Source: Synechococcus sp. CBW1004 (lineage in GTDB: Bacteria > Cyanobacteriota > Cyanobacteriia > PCC-6307 > Cyanobiaceae). From it: a stretch of 64,000 bases of DNA. Position numbers and translations under genes: made by a program. Below, piece after piece: positions 1 to 8,281 of this stretch (within the stretch, counting starts at the first letter, position 1; each line of letters starts with the position of its first letter). The notes beneath the pieces are model-generated. The model had not been told where the DNA came from, did not search any database, and worked only from the letters and a program-made list of their open reading frames with translations. The stretch is from the NCBI RefSeq assembly GCF_015840715.1, contig NZ_CP060397.1, forward strand, positions 3,058,686 to 3,122,685, written 5' to 3'.

Positions 1-1128
1 CTGGGAGTGCGACCAGGTCGATCAGATCCGCGACGCCGTGGTTGAGGTCTACGACGAGTTCCAGCAGGGCATCGAGCCTGATGCCTGCGTTGCCCGGATG
101 CCCCGTGCGGAGGAGCAAGGCTCCGATGGGGCGGCAGTGCTCCGATCGGCCTCGAGCCAGGTTGGCCGCGCCAGGCATCGAGGAGGTGCGGCGCTCCACG
201 CTCCTGGTGACTGGGATGCCTTGATTGCAGCCTTCCGGGAGCACAAGCTGATCAGTGGCGAGATCAAGCCGTCGACCTGGCATCGGGTCTACAGGCACCA
301 CATGAACCACGTGCTCGGGGCCGTGGCTGTGACGGCCCCGCCGCAGAACGCCAAGCAGCTGCTGGAGACCCTGGCCCGGATCTGGGCGGACAAGCCGGGC
401 GGGCGCACCCGCCAGATCCAGATTCAGTCGACTGCCGCCCTGCTGCGTTGGGCCGTGGCGGAGCGGCGGCTGGGCGAGGACTGGGAGCCGCCTCAGGATC
501 TGGCGGTGTTCGTGGGGCGTCGCGTGCGGCGAAAGCGATCACGACGCCCTTGGAGGTGGAGCACATCCTTGGGTTGGTGCGGGCCATCCCGGATGCCCGC
601 TGGCGCTTCGCCTTTCAACTGATGGCTGCCTACGGACTGCGCCCGGAGGAGCTCCAACATCTGCAGATCCGCCAGGGTCGGCTCTGGTGCATGTATGAGA
701 AGGTCGCCTCCCGCGGCAAGACCCGGCCAAGGGTGTTGCGGCCGCTGCCCTGTGACGACTGGGCAGACGGTTGGCGCCTGGAGGAACGCTTCCCAACCCA
801 GGAGCTGCCTCCCATGCAGCCTGGTCTGGGTGGGGGCTACGTGGGCCACTACCTGATGAATCGCCCGCTCTGGAAGGAGCTTCGGCGTGAGTACGAGGCC
901 AAGGGCGAAAAGCTCGTGCCTTACTCCTGCCGCCACGGCTACGCCCACCGAGCCCACGTGATCTGTGATCTGCCGCCCAAGGTGGTGGCCGCGGCGATGG
1001 GGCACAGCGTGCAGACCCACCTGGCGGCCTACAGCCGCTGGTGCGGGGATGACGTGGTGGATGACGCCTTCGCCAAGGCAGAACTACGGCTGGGCCAGGG
1101 GCTACGCGCTCAGAGCTCAGCGGCGTAG
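1..1128 (+). pseudogene. Tyrosine recombinase (integrase), frameshifted, 5' end outside window
   Basis: Two overlapping frames together give one phage/island-type tyrosine recombinase. The first frame is open from the left edge and carries the SAM-like N-terminal domain (residues around KPSTWHRVYRHHMNHVL). The second carries the catalytic domain: the box I arginine in GLRPEEL, the RHGYAHR segment, MGHS, and the nucleophile tyrosine in AYSRW. The frames switch at about 520-535, where a single missing base accounts for the change from VFVGRR to AAKAITTPLE. The gene would excise or integrate the island whose other edge is probably the tRNA-Gly fragment at 9547. It is probably inactive unless the shift is a sequencing error; I see no slippery heptamer that would suggest programmed frameshifting. 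Confidence 0.8.
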
Positions 1129-1680
1129 TGCCGCACGGCCTCCGAGAACTTGCTTAGACCCTGTTCCTCCAGGGTGACCAGGTACTGCTCAACTGACTTG
1201 GGTGGGTTCCTGAGGCTGGCTCGGTGCTGCCGCATCGCCATGCACACCCGCTCGGCATCCAGGTTCAGCTGGTCCACCAGAAACAGATCGGGATGGCAGG
1301 CACCAAGGCCGTAGCTCGCCAGGACGTGCTCCGGGAAATCATCCAGGTTGAAGGTGAGGATCAGATCGGCTCCACACTTGATGGCGGCTGCCAGAACATG
1401 GCGGTCATCCGGGTCCGGTAACTCCAGGGCTGGAATCAGGCTCTGATGGCCATCCACCAAGCGCATCACGCACGTGAGCATTCATCAGCGAGCGGGTGCG
1501 CTCCAGCTGTTCTCTGGAGAGATCAGGCCGGTTCCGCAGCACGGCCGTGATCCACTCCTCATGAATCTGATCGCTCCATCGAGCCCGGTAGAGATCCGTG
1601 AGCGCCAGGCGCATCAGCAGGTCGCGAAGTGGCGCTGGATAGAGAACGCAGGCGTCGTAGACGACCGTGAAGCGATTCAC
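1110..1680 (-). pseudogene. PIN-domain toxin, frameshifted
   Basis: Reading on the minus strand from a GTG at 1680, the protein starts NRFTVVYDACVLYPAPLRD, which holds the first PIN acidic residue. It continues to about HVRDAL and then needs a shift to the second frame, VDGHQSLIPALELPDPDDRH...TFNLDDFP, which supplies the remaining acidic positions. The shift falls at 1457-1461, where one extra T in CTTGG breaks the frame. PIN proteins of this kind are Mg-dependent RNases and act as toxins. The start is one base after the stop of the upstream HTH gene, the usual antitoxin-toxin coupling. As read, only a fragment without the C-terminal acidic residues would be made, so the toxin is probably dead. 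The 3' end overlaps the integrase by 19 bases, convergently. Confidence 0.75.
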
Positions 1681-1681
1681 C

Positions 1682-2155
1682 TCAGTAGCCCATGCCCAGC
1701 TCCTGGGCCTGGGCCGCCAGCTCATCCAGTGCCGCTCCGCGCTGCTGGTCGATGCCGTGCTTGTAGGCCATCAGGTCGGCCAGGCGGATCCGCCGGTGGG
1801 TGCCGACCTTGCGGAAGGGGATCTCCCCTTGCTCCAGCCGCTCGATCAGGAAGGGCCGCGACACATTCAGCAGATCGGCGGCCTGCTGGGTCGTGAGCTC
1901 GGCATGCACCGGCACCAGGGTGACGGCATTGCCCTGGGCCATCTGCACCAGGATTCCATGGAGCAATTCCAGCACTGCGGCCGGGATTGGGACAGATGCG
2001 CGCTGTCCATCGTCCAGGTCCAGGGAGAGGCTGGCTTGGCGCAGACCGTGGCTGGCACGGAAGCTGGCGAGATCGCGCAAGCTCGCCCCTGCAGCCTCAG
2101 CCGCCTCAGCCGTGGGGATCACGGGCTCAATGGAGCTTGGGAGAGCGACGGCCAT
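1682..2155 (-). CDS. Excisionase-family HTH antitoxin paired with PIN toxin
   Basis: This 157-residue protein ends in an excisionase/MerR-like winged helix: [16 protein letters not shown], then [14 protein letters not shown] and LADLMAYK. The N-terminal half is an unstructured or dimerising segment of the sort seen in antitoxins next to PIN toxins. It should bind the promoter and the PIN protein and so repress the pair. I take the ATG at 2155; a TTG two codons upstream is possible, and neither has a strong ribosome binding site. The stop is separated by one base from the GTG of the toxin. The antitoxin is intact although its toxin is frameshifted. The 278 bases upstream, to the divergent primase-helicase gene, hold the promoters of both, but no clear boxes were found. 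Confidence 0.75.
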   Translation of the reverse strand: MAVALPSSIEPVIPTAEAAEAAGASLRDLASFRASHGLRQASLSLDLDDGQRASVPIPAAVLELLHGILVQMAQGNAVTLVPVHAELTTQQAADLLNVSRPFLIERLEQGEIPFRKVGTHRRIRLADLMAYKHGIDQQRGAALDELAAQAQELGMGY

Positions 2156-2433
2156 GGGCAACGGGGGAGGGCCACTCGCACAGTAATCGAAATAATCGCA
2201 GCATCCGCAGCATCTGCAAGAGGGTGGGCCGAACGGCTGATCGAGCAGCGGATTCCCGCCGGCAGGATCCCGGGCTGCAGTGATCGCACCAGGATCAAGC
2301 TCCGCACCGCGGGCTTCCGCCTGGTGGTCGAGGTGCGGGTCACACGAGGTGCCGGTCCTTTTCGTGGCGGTGGGTCAGCAGTGGCGTAATGCTGTCTACC
2401 TCCAGGTTGACCAGCGCTGAGGCCCCTCTCCTC

Positions 2434-4845
2434 ATGGCCGACTCCAAGCCATCCGAGCTGGATCAGCTCCGCCTGGAGAACAGCAGGCTGATTGCCCTGC
2501 TGGAGGCTCACGGCATTGCCTGGCGCTCCACCGAACAACCCAGATCGGAGCCAACCCCGGACTCAGCACAGCCTGCTGGCAGTGCCCCCGGTTCAGTGCA
2601 GCAGAAGGTGGCCCTGTTTCGGCGTCTGTTCCGCGGTCGTGATGACATCTACGCCCTGCGCTGGGAGAGCAGGACCAGCGGGCGATCGGGCTATGCGCCG
2701 GCCTGCGCGAATGAATGGAAGCCGGGGATCTGCGAGAAGCCACGGATCTCCTGCCGCGACTGCAACCACCGCGAGCTGCTGCCCCTCAGTGATGCGGCGA
2801 TCTACGGCCATCTGGCCGGCGAACACACGCTTGGGCTCTACCCCCTGCTGGAGAACGACACCTGTCATCTGTTGGCGGTGGATTTCGACGAGCAGGACTG
2901 GCGCGAGGACGCAAGGGCCTTTCTGCGCTCCTGCCTGGAGCTGGCGGTGCCGGCTGCACTGGAGATCTCTCGTTCCGGGGAGGGCGCCCATGTGTGGGTG
3001 TTCTTTGAGGAGGCGGTACCGGCCCGAGAGGCTCGCCAGCTCGGGGCAGCCCTGATCAGTCACACCTGCGCCGCGTCACGCCAGTTGCAGCTGAGCTCCT
3101 ACGACCGGCTGTTCCCCAATCAGGACACCATGCCGAAGGGGGGCTTCGGCAATCTGATCGCCCTGCCGCTGCAGAAGGAAGCCCGGCAGCGGGGTTGCAG
3201 CGTGTTTGTGGATGACGACCTGAAGCCCTATCCCGATCAGTGGGCCTATCTGGCAACCCTGCAGAGGCTGTCGGTGGCAGGGCTGCAGACCTTGATCCAG
3301 AGCGCCACGGGCGGTGCCCATCCTCTCGATCTGGCGTTCATCGACGAGGAGGACCTGGCGACCCCATGGAAACCGCATCAGGCGGCTCCAGCGATCAGGG
3401 GACCGCTGCCCACCTCACTCACGCTCACCCTGGCTGATCGCCTCTATGTGGAGCGCTCGAGCCTGCCGCAGCCACTGCTCAATCGCCTGATCCGCCTCGC
3501 CGCCTTCGCAAACCCGGCCTTTTACAAAGCCCAGGCAATGCGCCTGTCGGTATGGGACAAACCGCGGGTGATCGGCTGCGCCGAGAACTTTCCCCAGCAC
3601 ATTGCCCTGCCGCGGGGCTGCCTGGAACCCGTGCAGACCCTGCTGCAGGAGCTGGGCATCGGCTTTGATCTGGTGGATGAACGGCAAAACGGCTCACTCC
3701 TGGAGCTGGCGTTCACGGGCCAGCTGCGCGCTGACCAGGAGGCCGCCGTCGAAGCGATGCTGCGCCATGACATCGGAGTGCTGCAGGCACCGACGGCTTT
3801 CGGGAAAACGGTGGTGGCAGCAGCGATCCTGGCGCGCCGCAGGGTCAACACCCTGGTGCTGGTGCATCGGGCGGAGTTGCTGCGCCAATGGCAGGAGCGG
3901 CTCCAATCCTTTCTGGATGTCACTCCTGAGGCGATCGGTTGCATCGGTGGAGGCAAAGCCAAGCCCACCGGCCAGCTCGACATCGCCGTGATGCAGTCGC
4001 TGGTGCGGAAGGGAGAGGTGAACCCTGTGGTGCAGGGCTACGGGCAGGTGATCGTCGACGAGTGCCACCACATCGCCGCCGCCTCCTTTGAAACGATCCT
4101 CAGGCAGGTGAAGGCCCGCCACGTGCTGGGCCTGTCGGCCACCCTGGTGCGCCGCGACGGCCTGCAGCCGATCCTGTTCATGCAGTGCGGCCCCATTCGC
4201 CACACCGCCCAGCGACCTGCCGGGGCGCCCCAGACCCTGGAACTGGTAAGCCGCACCCATCAGCTCCCAGCACTACCGGCCGATCTGCCGATCCAGGAGC
4301 TGATGCGCCGGCTGGCGGAAGACCAACACCGAACCGATCAGATTGTGGCGGCGGCGCTGACTTGCTGGGGCGATGGTCGCAAGCTGCTGCTGCTGAGTGA
4401 GCGGACGGACCACATCACAGGGATCGCCCGCGCGCTGGCCGAGCAGGTGCCAAACCTGTTTCTGCTGCATGGTCGCCTGAGCGCACGCCTGCGCAGCGCC
4501 ACCCTGGCCGCGCTGGAGCAGCTGCCCCCAGAGGCACCTCGCATCGTGCTGGCCACCGGGCGACTGGTGGGGGAAGGGTTCGACCATCCGCCGCTCGACA
4601 CCCTGCTGCTGGCGATGCCCGTGTCGTGGAAAGGCACGCTGCAGCAATACGCCGGCCGGCTGCACCGGCAGCAGAGCGGCAAGACCAGCGTCCGCATCAT
4701 CGACTGGCTCGATCTCGGCCATCCGGTGCCGCAACGCATGTGGGAGCGGAGGCTGCGGGGCTATCGGGCGATGGGGTATGAGCTGACCTCGACGCGGCTG
4801 CCCATCTCAGACTACGGCCATGTACGGCCATGCCCCGTACAATGA
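2434..4845 (+). CDS. TOTE-type archaeo-eukaryotic primase fused to superfamily 2 helicase
   Basis: The protein has 803 residues from the ATG at 2434; an in-frame ATG at 2389 would add 15. A short coiled coil (SELDQLRLENSRLIALLEAH) comes first. A Cys cluster follows (CANEW..GICEK..SCRDC), then an archaeo-eukaryotic primase core with AVDFDEQDW, the SGEGAHVWVFF histidine motif, and RLFPNQD..GGFGNLIALP. The C-terminal half is an SF2 helicase: APTAFGKT (Walker A), VDECHH (Walker B), GLSATL, and QQYAGRLHR (motif VI). This layout matches the primase-helicase of TOTE conflict systems, predicted to attack invading nucleic acid. It has no visible nuclease domain, and no nuclease gene lies beside it. 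A TacA-TacT operon starts at its 3' end, so the two may travel as one defence cassette. The family call is firm; the activity is inferred. Confidence 0.8.
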   Translation: MADSKPSELDQLRLENSRLIALLEAHGIAWRSTEQPRSEPTPDSAQPAGSAPGSVQQKVALFRRLFRGRDDIYALRWESRTSGRSGYAPACANEWKPGICEKPRISCRDCNHRELLPLSDAAIYGHLAGEHTLGLYPLLENDTCHLLAVDFDEQDWREDARAFLRSCLELAVPAALEISRSGEGAHVWVFFEEAVPAREARQLGAALISHTCAASRQLQLSSYDRLFPNQDTMPKGGFGNLIALPLQKEARQRGCSVFVDDDLKPYPDQWAYLATLQRLSVAGLQTLIQSATGGAHPLDLAFIDEEDLATPWKPHQAAPAIRGPLPTSLTLTLADRLYVERSSLPQPLLNRLIRLAAFANPAFYKAQAMRLSVWDKPRVIGCAENFPQHIALPRGCLEPVQTLLQELGIGFDLVDERQNGSLLELAFTGQLRADQEAAVEAMLRHDIGVLQAPTAFGKTVVAAAILARRRVNTLVLVHRAELLRQWQERLQSFLDVTPEAIGCIGGGKAKPTGQLDIAVMQSLVRKGEVNPVVQGYGQVIVDECHHIAAASFETILRQVKARHVLGLSATLVRRDGLQPILFMQCGPIRHTAQRPAGAPQTLELVSRTHQLPALPADLPIQELMRRLAEDQHRTDQIVAAALTCWGDGRKLLLLSERTDHITGIARALAEQVPNLFLLHGRLSARLRSATLAALEQLPPEAPRIVLATGRLVGEGFDHPPLDTLLLAMPVSWKGTLQQYAGRLHRQQSGKTSVRIIDWLDLGHPVPQRMWERRLRGYRAMGYELTSTRLPISDYGHVRPCPVQ
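4813..4843 (+). promoter_or_regulatory. Probable promoter/operator of the tacA-tacT operon
   Basis: TACGGCCATG occurs twice head to tail at 4813-4822 and 4823-4832. It is followed by an inverted pair GTACGG (4822-4827) / CCGTAC (4835-4840). A TACAAT hexamer at 4838-4843 is a good -10 box 24 bases upstream of the TacA start codon. TacA-type antitoxins bind palindromic operators over their own promoters, so this cluster of repeats is a likely binding site. It lies inside the last codons of the primase-helicase gene. No clear -35 box is seen. Confidence 0.45.
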
Positions 4846-4867
4846 TGAAGTCGCTCTCTGTGGTGCC

Positions 4868-5188
4868 ATGTCACCGGTCGAGACCGCGCTCCATGCGGCG
4901 ATCGAAGCGATCGACGAGCCCCGCTCGGCTCGGATGGACCAGCGCACCAAGCCCTCGGTGAAGGCCAGCATTGAGGCCGCGGCTGACCTGATGGGAATCG
5001 AGGCCTCCGCCTTCGTGGTCATGTCGGCGTATGCGCGTGCCCAGGAGCTGCTCAGTGGCAGGCAGCAGACCCTGCTCAGCCAGGGCGATCACCAGGCTCT
5101 GCTCGCCGCCCTCGACGAAGAGACCGCGCCAACGCCCGCTCTGCTAGAAGCCTGGCGGCTGCACCAGGACCAGGTCGTGCGCTCCTGA
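4868..5188 (+). CDS. TacA-type (DUF1778) antitoxin
   Basis: This 106-residue protein has the ribbon-helix-helix segment typical of DUF1778/TacA (MDQRTKPSVKASIEAAADLM, then ASAFVVMSAYARAQELL) and a C-terminal tail that would wrap the toxin. It should neutralise the acetyltransferase encoded four bases downstream and, with it, repress the operon. I choose the ATG at 4868. An upstream in-frame ATG at 4820 would start inside the repeats of the putative operator, before the -10 box. Confidence 0.85.
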   Translation: MSPVETALHAAIEAIDEPRSARMDQRTKPSVKASIEAAADLMGIEASAFVVMSAYARAQELLSGRQQTLLSQGDHQALLAALDEETAPTPALLEAWRLHQDQVVRS

Positions 5189-5192
5189 ACCG

Positions 5193-5777
5193 GTGGCTTA
5201 CCGGATCGAAGCCTTTGACCCTGGCCTGCACGACACCAAAGACTTCCGCTGCGGCAGCGACAGCCAGGACAACTTTCTGCGCCGCACCGCCAAGCGCCAG
5301 CAGCGTGATGGCTACACCCGGCTCTACGTCGCCACTGACACCGCCCAGGCAGGCGAACCTCGGGCCTGTCTCGGCTTCTACGCCATCAATGCCCATGCCA
5401 TCGGCGTGGCTGATGTGCCTGCCGATGCTGTCCCGCGGGCACCACGCTCGAATCTGATTCCAGGCATTTTTCTCAGTCACCTCGCTGTCGACGGGAGACA
5501 CCAAGGCCAGGGGTTGGGGCGCATCCTGCTGGTGGATGCGATGCAGCAGTGCCAGCGGGCGGGGCAGATCCTCGGGGTGCGGCTGATGTTGCTCGATGTG
5601 GCGGGCGCCGCTGGAGACGCGGAACGCGCACGCCTGCACAGCTTCTACGCGTCGATGGGGTTCCGGCCCCTCCCAGGACGACCGGAGCGGTTGTTCATCA
5701 CCCTCAGTGCTCTTCCGCCTCCGCAATCGGGCGGATCAAGCATCAGAGGCGCAGATGTTTCCTGCTCCAGCCGGTGA
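5193..5777 (+). CDS. TacT-type GNAT acetyltransferase toxin
   Basis: A GNAT-fold protein of 194 residues starting at GTG 5193. The opening (FDPGLHDTKDFRCGSD) is the usual start of TacT toxins. The acetyl-CoA loop is RHQGQGLGRILL, and the catalytic tyrosine region is SFYASMGFRPLP. TacT toxins acetylate the amino group of charged tRNAs and stop translation; TacA blocks them. The last 35 bases overlap a convergent HTH gene, and the C-terminal tail after ITLSALPPP is probably an extension beyond the usual end, perhaps the result of a rearrangement near the IS66 remnant. All core motifs are intact, so unlike the PIN pair this module looks functional. Confidence 0.85.
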   Translation: MAYRIEAFDPGLHDTKDFRCGSDSQDNFLRRTAKRQQRDGYTRLYVATDTAQAGEPRACLGFYAINAHAIGVADVPADAVPRAPRSNLIPGIFLSHLAVDGRHQGQGLGRILLVDAMQQCQRAGQILGVRLMLLDVAGAAGDAERARLHSFYASMGFRPLPGRPERLFITLSALPPPQSGGSSIRGADVSCSSR

Positions 5778-5979
5778 TGGTCGCCTCCACGTTCTCGAGG
5801 TGCCACTGCAGGGGCCCCCGGCCCTGGGTGCAGCCCCAGCGGCGGTAGTGCTTGCCCGGGGTGAGCACCCCCCGCAGCCGCAGCTGGCGGAGGGTTTCGC
5901 GGCTCATCCCCAGAGCTGCGCAGGCTTCTGCCGTTGTGACCCAGACCCGCTGACGCGATGAGGTTGTCGGCGTGTCCAT
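5743..5979 (-). CDS. Small helix-turn-helix DNA-binding protein
   Basis: A 78-residue protein with a single predicted HTH (VTTAEACAALGMSRETLRQL) followed by a basic wing-like segment (GKHYRRWGCTQGRG). It resembles the small excisionase/AlpA-like regulators of cyanobacterial islands. Its ATG shares one base with the stop of the truncated gene upstream (TGATG), so the two were translationally coupled. Role unknown; it could be an excision or transcription factor of the island. Confidence 0.6.
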   Translation of the reverse strand: MDTPTTSSRQRVWVTTAEACAALGMSRETLRQLRLRGVLTPGKHYRRWGCTQGRGPLQWHLENVEATITGWSRKHLRL

Positions 5980-6470
5980 CAGCCCCCTGCCAGCTGGGCG
6001 CGAAAGCGCTTGAGGGTGTCGATCAGCCAGGACCGCCGGTAGCTCTTGACCTGACGCGGGGCCCCATCAACGAACTGCTGCCGCAGCGGCGGCTCCTGGC
6101 CAAAGTCTGTCCGGTAGGCCTCGGCCACCAACATCCCGGCCGAGCGGTACTTGGCACGCGGCAGCACTTCCTGGAACACCTCCAGCCAGGCATCGCTGAG
6201 GGTCAGTTCGTCGTCGGCGGGGGTGCCGGGCAGCAGTCCTGAACTGGCAGTGAGGACGTTGCTGCGGACGATGTCCTTGAACAGGAGCTGGTCGCGCTGA
6301 TCCAGTCCGCCCAGCCGCTCGAACAAGCCAATGCTGCGCTCCACCAGGGAAATCACCTCGGCCTCCCTGAGCCGAGGTGCGGGTGTGTGTTGGCAGGAGC
6401 CGGCTGAGCCGGCTGGATGCTCTCCAGAAACCAGCCGTCCATCCACACCGCGAACGGTGCGCTGATCTGG
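5979..6470 (-). pseudogene. Unrecognised gene, 5' end lost at the IS66 fragment
   Basis: From about 6370 down to 5979 the minus strand reads as a normal protein: VISLVERSIGLFERLGG, DQRDQLLFKDIVRSNVL, SDAWLEVFQEVLPRAKY and a basic C-terminus ending in DTLKRFRAQLAGG. I do not recognise the family. Upstream the frame degrades (Pro/Arg/Gly-rich) and runs into the complement of the IS66 transposase. A different minus frame at 6360-6450 looks protein-like (SAPFAVWMDGWFLESIQ), which suggests a further frameshift near 6370-6390. The gene is coupled to the HTH gene downstream. I infer that the original start was lost when the transposon inserted or partly deleted. Confidence 0.5.
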
Positions 6471-7085
6471 CGGCCATCGCTGAACGCCAGGGCGCCAGCA
6501 GGGAGATCGGAGCCCAGATGCTGGCTCTGCAGCAGCATCTGTTCGCTCACTGGCACCAGTGGAAGAGCGGAGCGATCGACCGGCCCCAGCTCCTGCATCG
6601 ATGCCACCCCCTCCGCTTGGCGTTCGAGGCCACGCTGCAGCGGGTGGTGGATCTGGGCTGTGAGCGGGGCGAGCAGACGCCCTGGGCCCAGACGGTGCGA
6701 ACCTGTCGCCAGTTGCTGCAGCGCAAGCAGGCGCTCTGGACTTTTCTGGAAACGCCAGGGATCGAGCCCACCAACAACGCTGCCGAGCGGGCACTGCGGC
6801 AATCGGTGATTCACCGCAAGATCAGCCATGGCGTCCAGTCCTCCGGCGGCGCCATCTGCCGCAGCCGGTTGCTCACCGTCACCGCCACCCTGCGGCAGCA
6901 GGGCCGCGATGTCTGGCAATTCCTGGAGCAGGCCTGGATTGCCCATCGCCTCGGCGGCGTGATGCCATCGCTGGTGCCGGATCGCTGAGGCAGCGATCAC
7001 ACGTGGAAGGAACAGATGGCCCCTCTCAGAGGAGAGATCGGAGATTGACTGACGCACTGGGGTGTCCCGACCCCTGAACGCTTAC
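6455..7085 (+). mobile_element. IS66-family transposon remnant (3' part of transposase and right end)
   Basis: The plus strand carries the C-terminal third of an IS66 transposase, ending at 6988 (DR stop). The segments EIGAQMLALQQHLFAHWHQ, GEQTPWAQTVRTCRQLL, GIEPTNNAAERALRQSVIHR and WQFLEQAWIAHRLGGVMPSL are characteristic. The right end at 7085 is the IS66-type terminal repeat, which reads GTAAGCGTTCAGGGG inward. The N-terminal catalytic region, the accessory IS66 genes and the left end are absent, so the element cannot move. Its left junction, near 6455, truncates the gene at 5979; its right junction closes the helicase fragment. Confidence 0.8.
7066..7085. repeat. Right terminal inverted repeat of the IS66 remnant
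   Basis: Read from the right boundary inward (minus strand), the end begins GTAAGCGTTCAGGGGTCGGG, matching the GTAAGCG start common to IS66-family ends. No second copy was seen in the window, as expected for a left-deleted element. The TAA within it (7084-7082) serves as stop codon of the adjacent helicase frame. Confidence 0.6.
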
Positions 7086-7744
7086 TCCCACTGCTTGCCA
7101 CCCACCGCATCCAGAGAGGCTTTGAGCTTGCGAGGCAGAGCTTCGATCGGGATGCCGCTCTGCACCCAGCGATCGATCGTGAAGGCGATCAGCTGGCGGC
7201 TCAGAATGGCCGCGGCATCGAGGTAGCAGCCGGGTGGTGTGACCCTGCCCTGCAACATCTCGCTGGGCTCGGCATAGAAGTAGAGGTCATGGGGGGTGCC
7301 GTTGACTACGGTGCCGACAACGGCATTGCCATCGCGGCGACCGGCTCGTCCGATGCGCTGCAGGTAGTTGGCAGGTTCTGGTGGCACCGAACAGAGCAGT
7401 ACCGAGGAAAGGTCTCCGATGTTGATGCCCATCTCCAGGGTGGAGGTGGCCGAGAGCAGGTTGGGATGACTGCGGGGGCCGTCATGGACGAACTGGTGCT
7501 CCAGCCGCTCACGGTCGGTGCGGGAGAGCAGGCCGGTGTGCTCGCGGGCAATGATGCGATTCACCTGCCCTGAGGTGTAAAGGCGGCGGTAGAGCGGTAG
7601 TCCTCCCCTGGGATCGCTCCGGTAGTGGCCGGGGCAGCGTTGCACCAGGCAGGGCATGCCCTCCCAAGCGCTCACTTCAGCCGGCCGGATGCTCTGGCCA
7701 TCACCGCAGCAGCTGCAGCACAGGCTGTTCGTCTGAGCCGTCAC
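7082..7744 (-). pseudogene. Internal fragment of a large DEAD/DEAH helicase
   Basis: This 220-codon frame starts at a GTG overlapping the Gp157 gene's stop (GTGA). It encodes a Cys-rich stretch (CCSCCGDG) and the C-terminal RecA lobe of a superfamily 2 helicase: LLSATSTLEMGINIGDLSS, then NYLQRIGRAGRRDGNA (motif VI). These motifs belong to large bacterial defence-type helicases in which this lobe is normally flanked on both sides. Walker A and B are missing, so it cannot be an active helicase. The stop TAA is provided by the IS66 terminal repeat. It is a relic, cut on the 3' side by the transposon and on the 5' side by a deletion that left it coupled to the upstream gene. Confidence 0.7.
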
Positions 7745-8232
7745 CACAGGGTCTCGTTCTCGATGGCGACGGATGTGGAGCGGGTGCTGCGCAGCTCGTG
7801 ATTGGGGAACGAGAACCGGGTGGCTGCGGGCTGCAGCCGGGTGAGCACCAGCACCAGTGATTCCTCCAGGGCATCGGCCCGGCCGGCATCGGAGCGGGAC
7901 AGCTCCGTGAGCCGCTTGGCCTGCTGCTGGCGGTAGGCGGCCTGGCCGCGCAGGTGCTCGATCACCCAGCAGGTGGCATCGGCCTTGGCGGCGAGGGCCT
8001 GCTTGTTGCCCTCCTCGGCCAGCAGGGCGGCCTCCAGCTCGGCGAGCGCCTGGGACCGGGCGTCTTCGTCGTCGGCTTCCAGCTGCTGGGCCAGCTGGCC
8101 GATGGCAGTGGTGAGCTCCTGGGCCTCGATGCCCAGCTGCCAGAGGGAACCGGTGCGCTGCAGCGAGCAGGCAGGGCCTGCTGCTTGGGGGAGGGCCGGG
8201 GGGAGAGGAGCGGTGGTGGTGAGAACAGACAT
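7741..8232 (-). CDS. Siphovirus Gp157-like protein
   Basis: This 163-residue, mostly helical protein matches the siphovirus Gp157 family: a helical hairpin LGIEAQELTTAIGQLAQQLE, then ALLAEEGNKQALAAKADA, then RLQPAATRFSFPNHELRST. The family comes from phage-resistance and replication-associated prophage genes; no enzymatic activity is established. The ATG at 8232 is chosen because everything upstream in the frame overlaps the preceding gene and is arginine/proline-rich. It sits 49 bases after the SLOG gene on the same strand and overlaps the helicase fragment by four bases, so the three form one operon. Confidence 0.65.
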   Translation of the reverse strand: MSVLTTTAPLPPALPQAAGPACSLQRTGSLWQLGIEAQELTTAIGQLAQQLEADDEDARSQALAELEAALLAEEGNKQALAAKADATCWVIEHLRGQAAYRQQQAKRLTELSRSDAGRADALEESLVLVLTRLQPAATRFSFPNHELRSTRSTSVAIENETLW

Positions 8233-8281
8233 GGGGAGATGGAGAGGGATGGAACAAGAACTGCGGGGCGGCGGATGCCGC

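Noticed and set aside
520-535. Programmed frameshift in the integrase
   Set aside because: No slippery heptamer or downstream pseudoknot seen; other nearby mobile genes are also broken by single bases.
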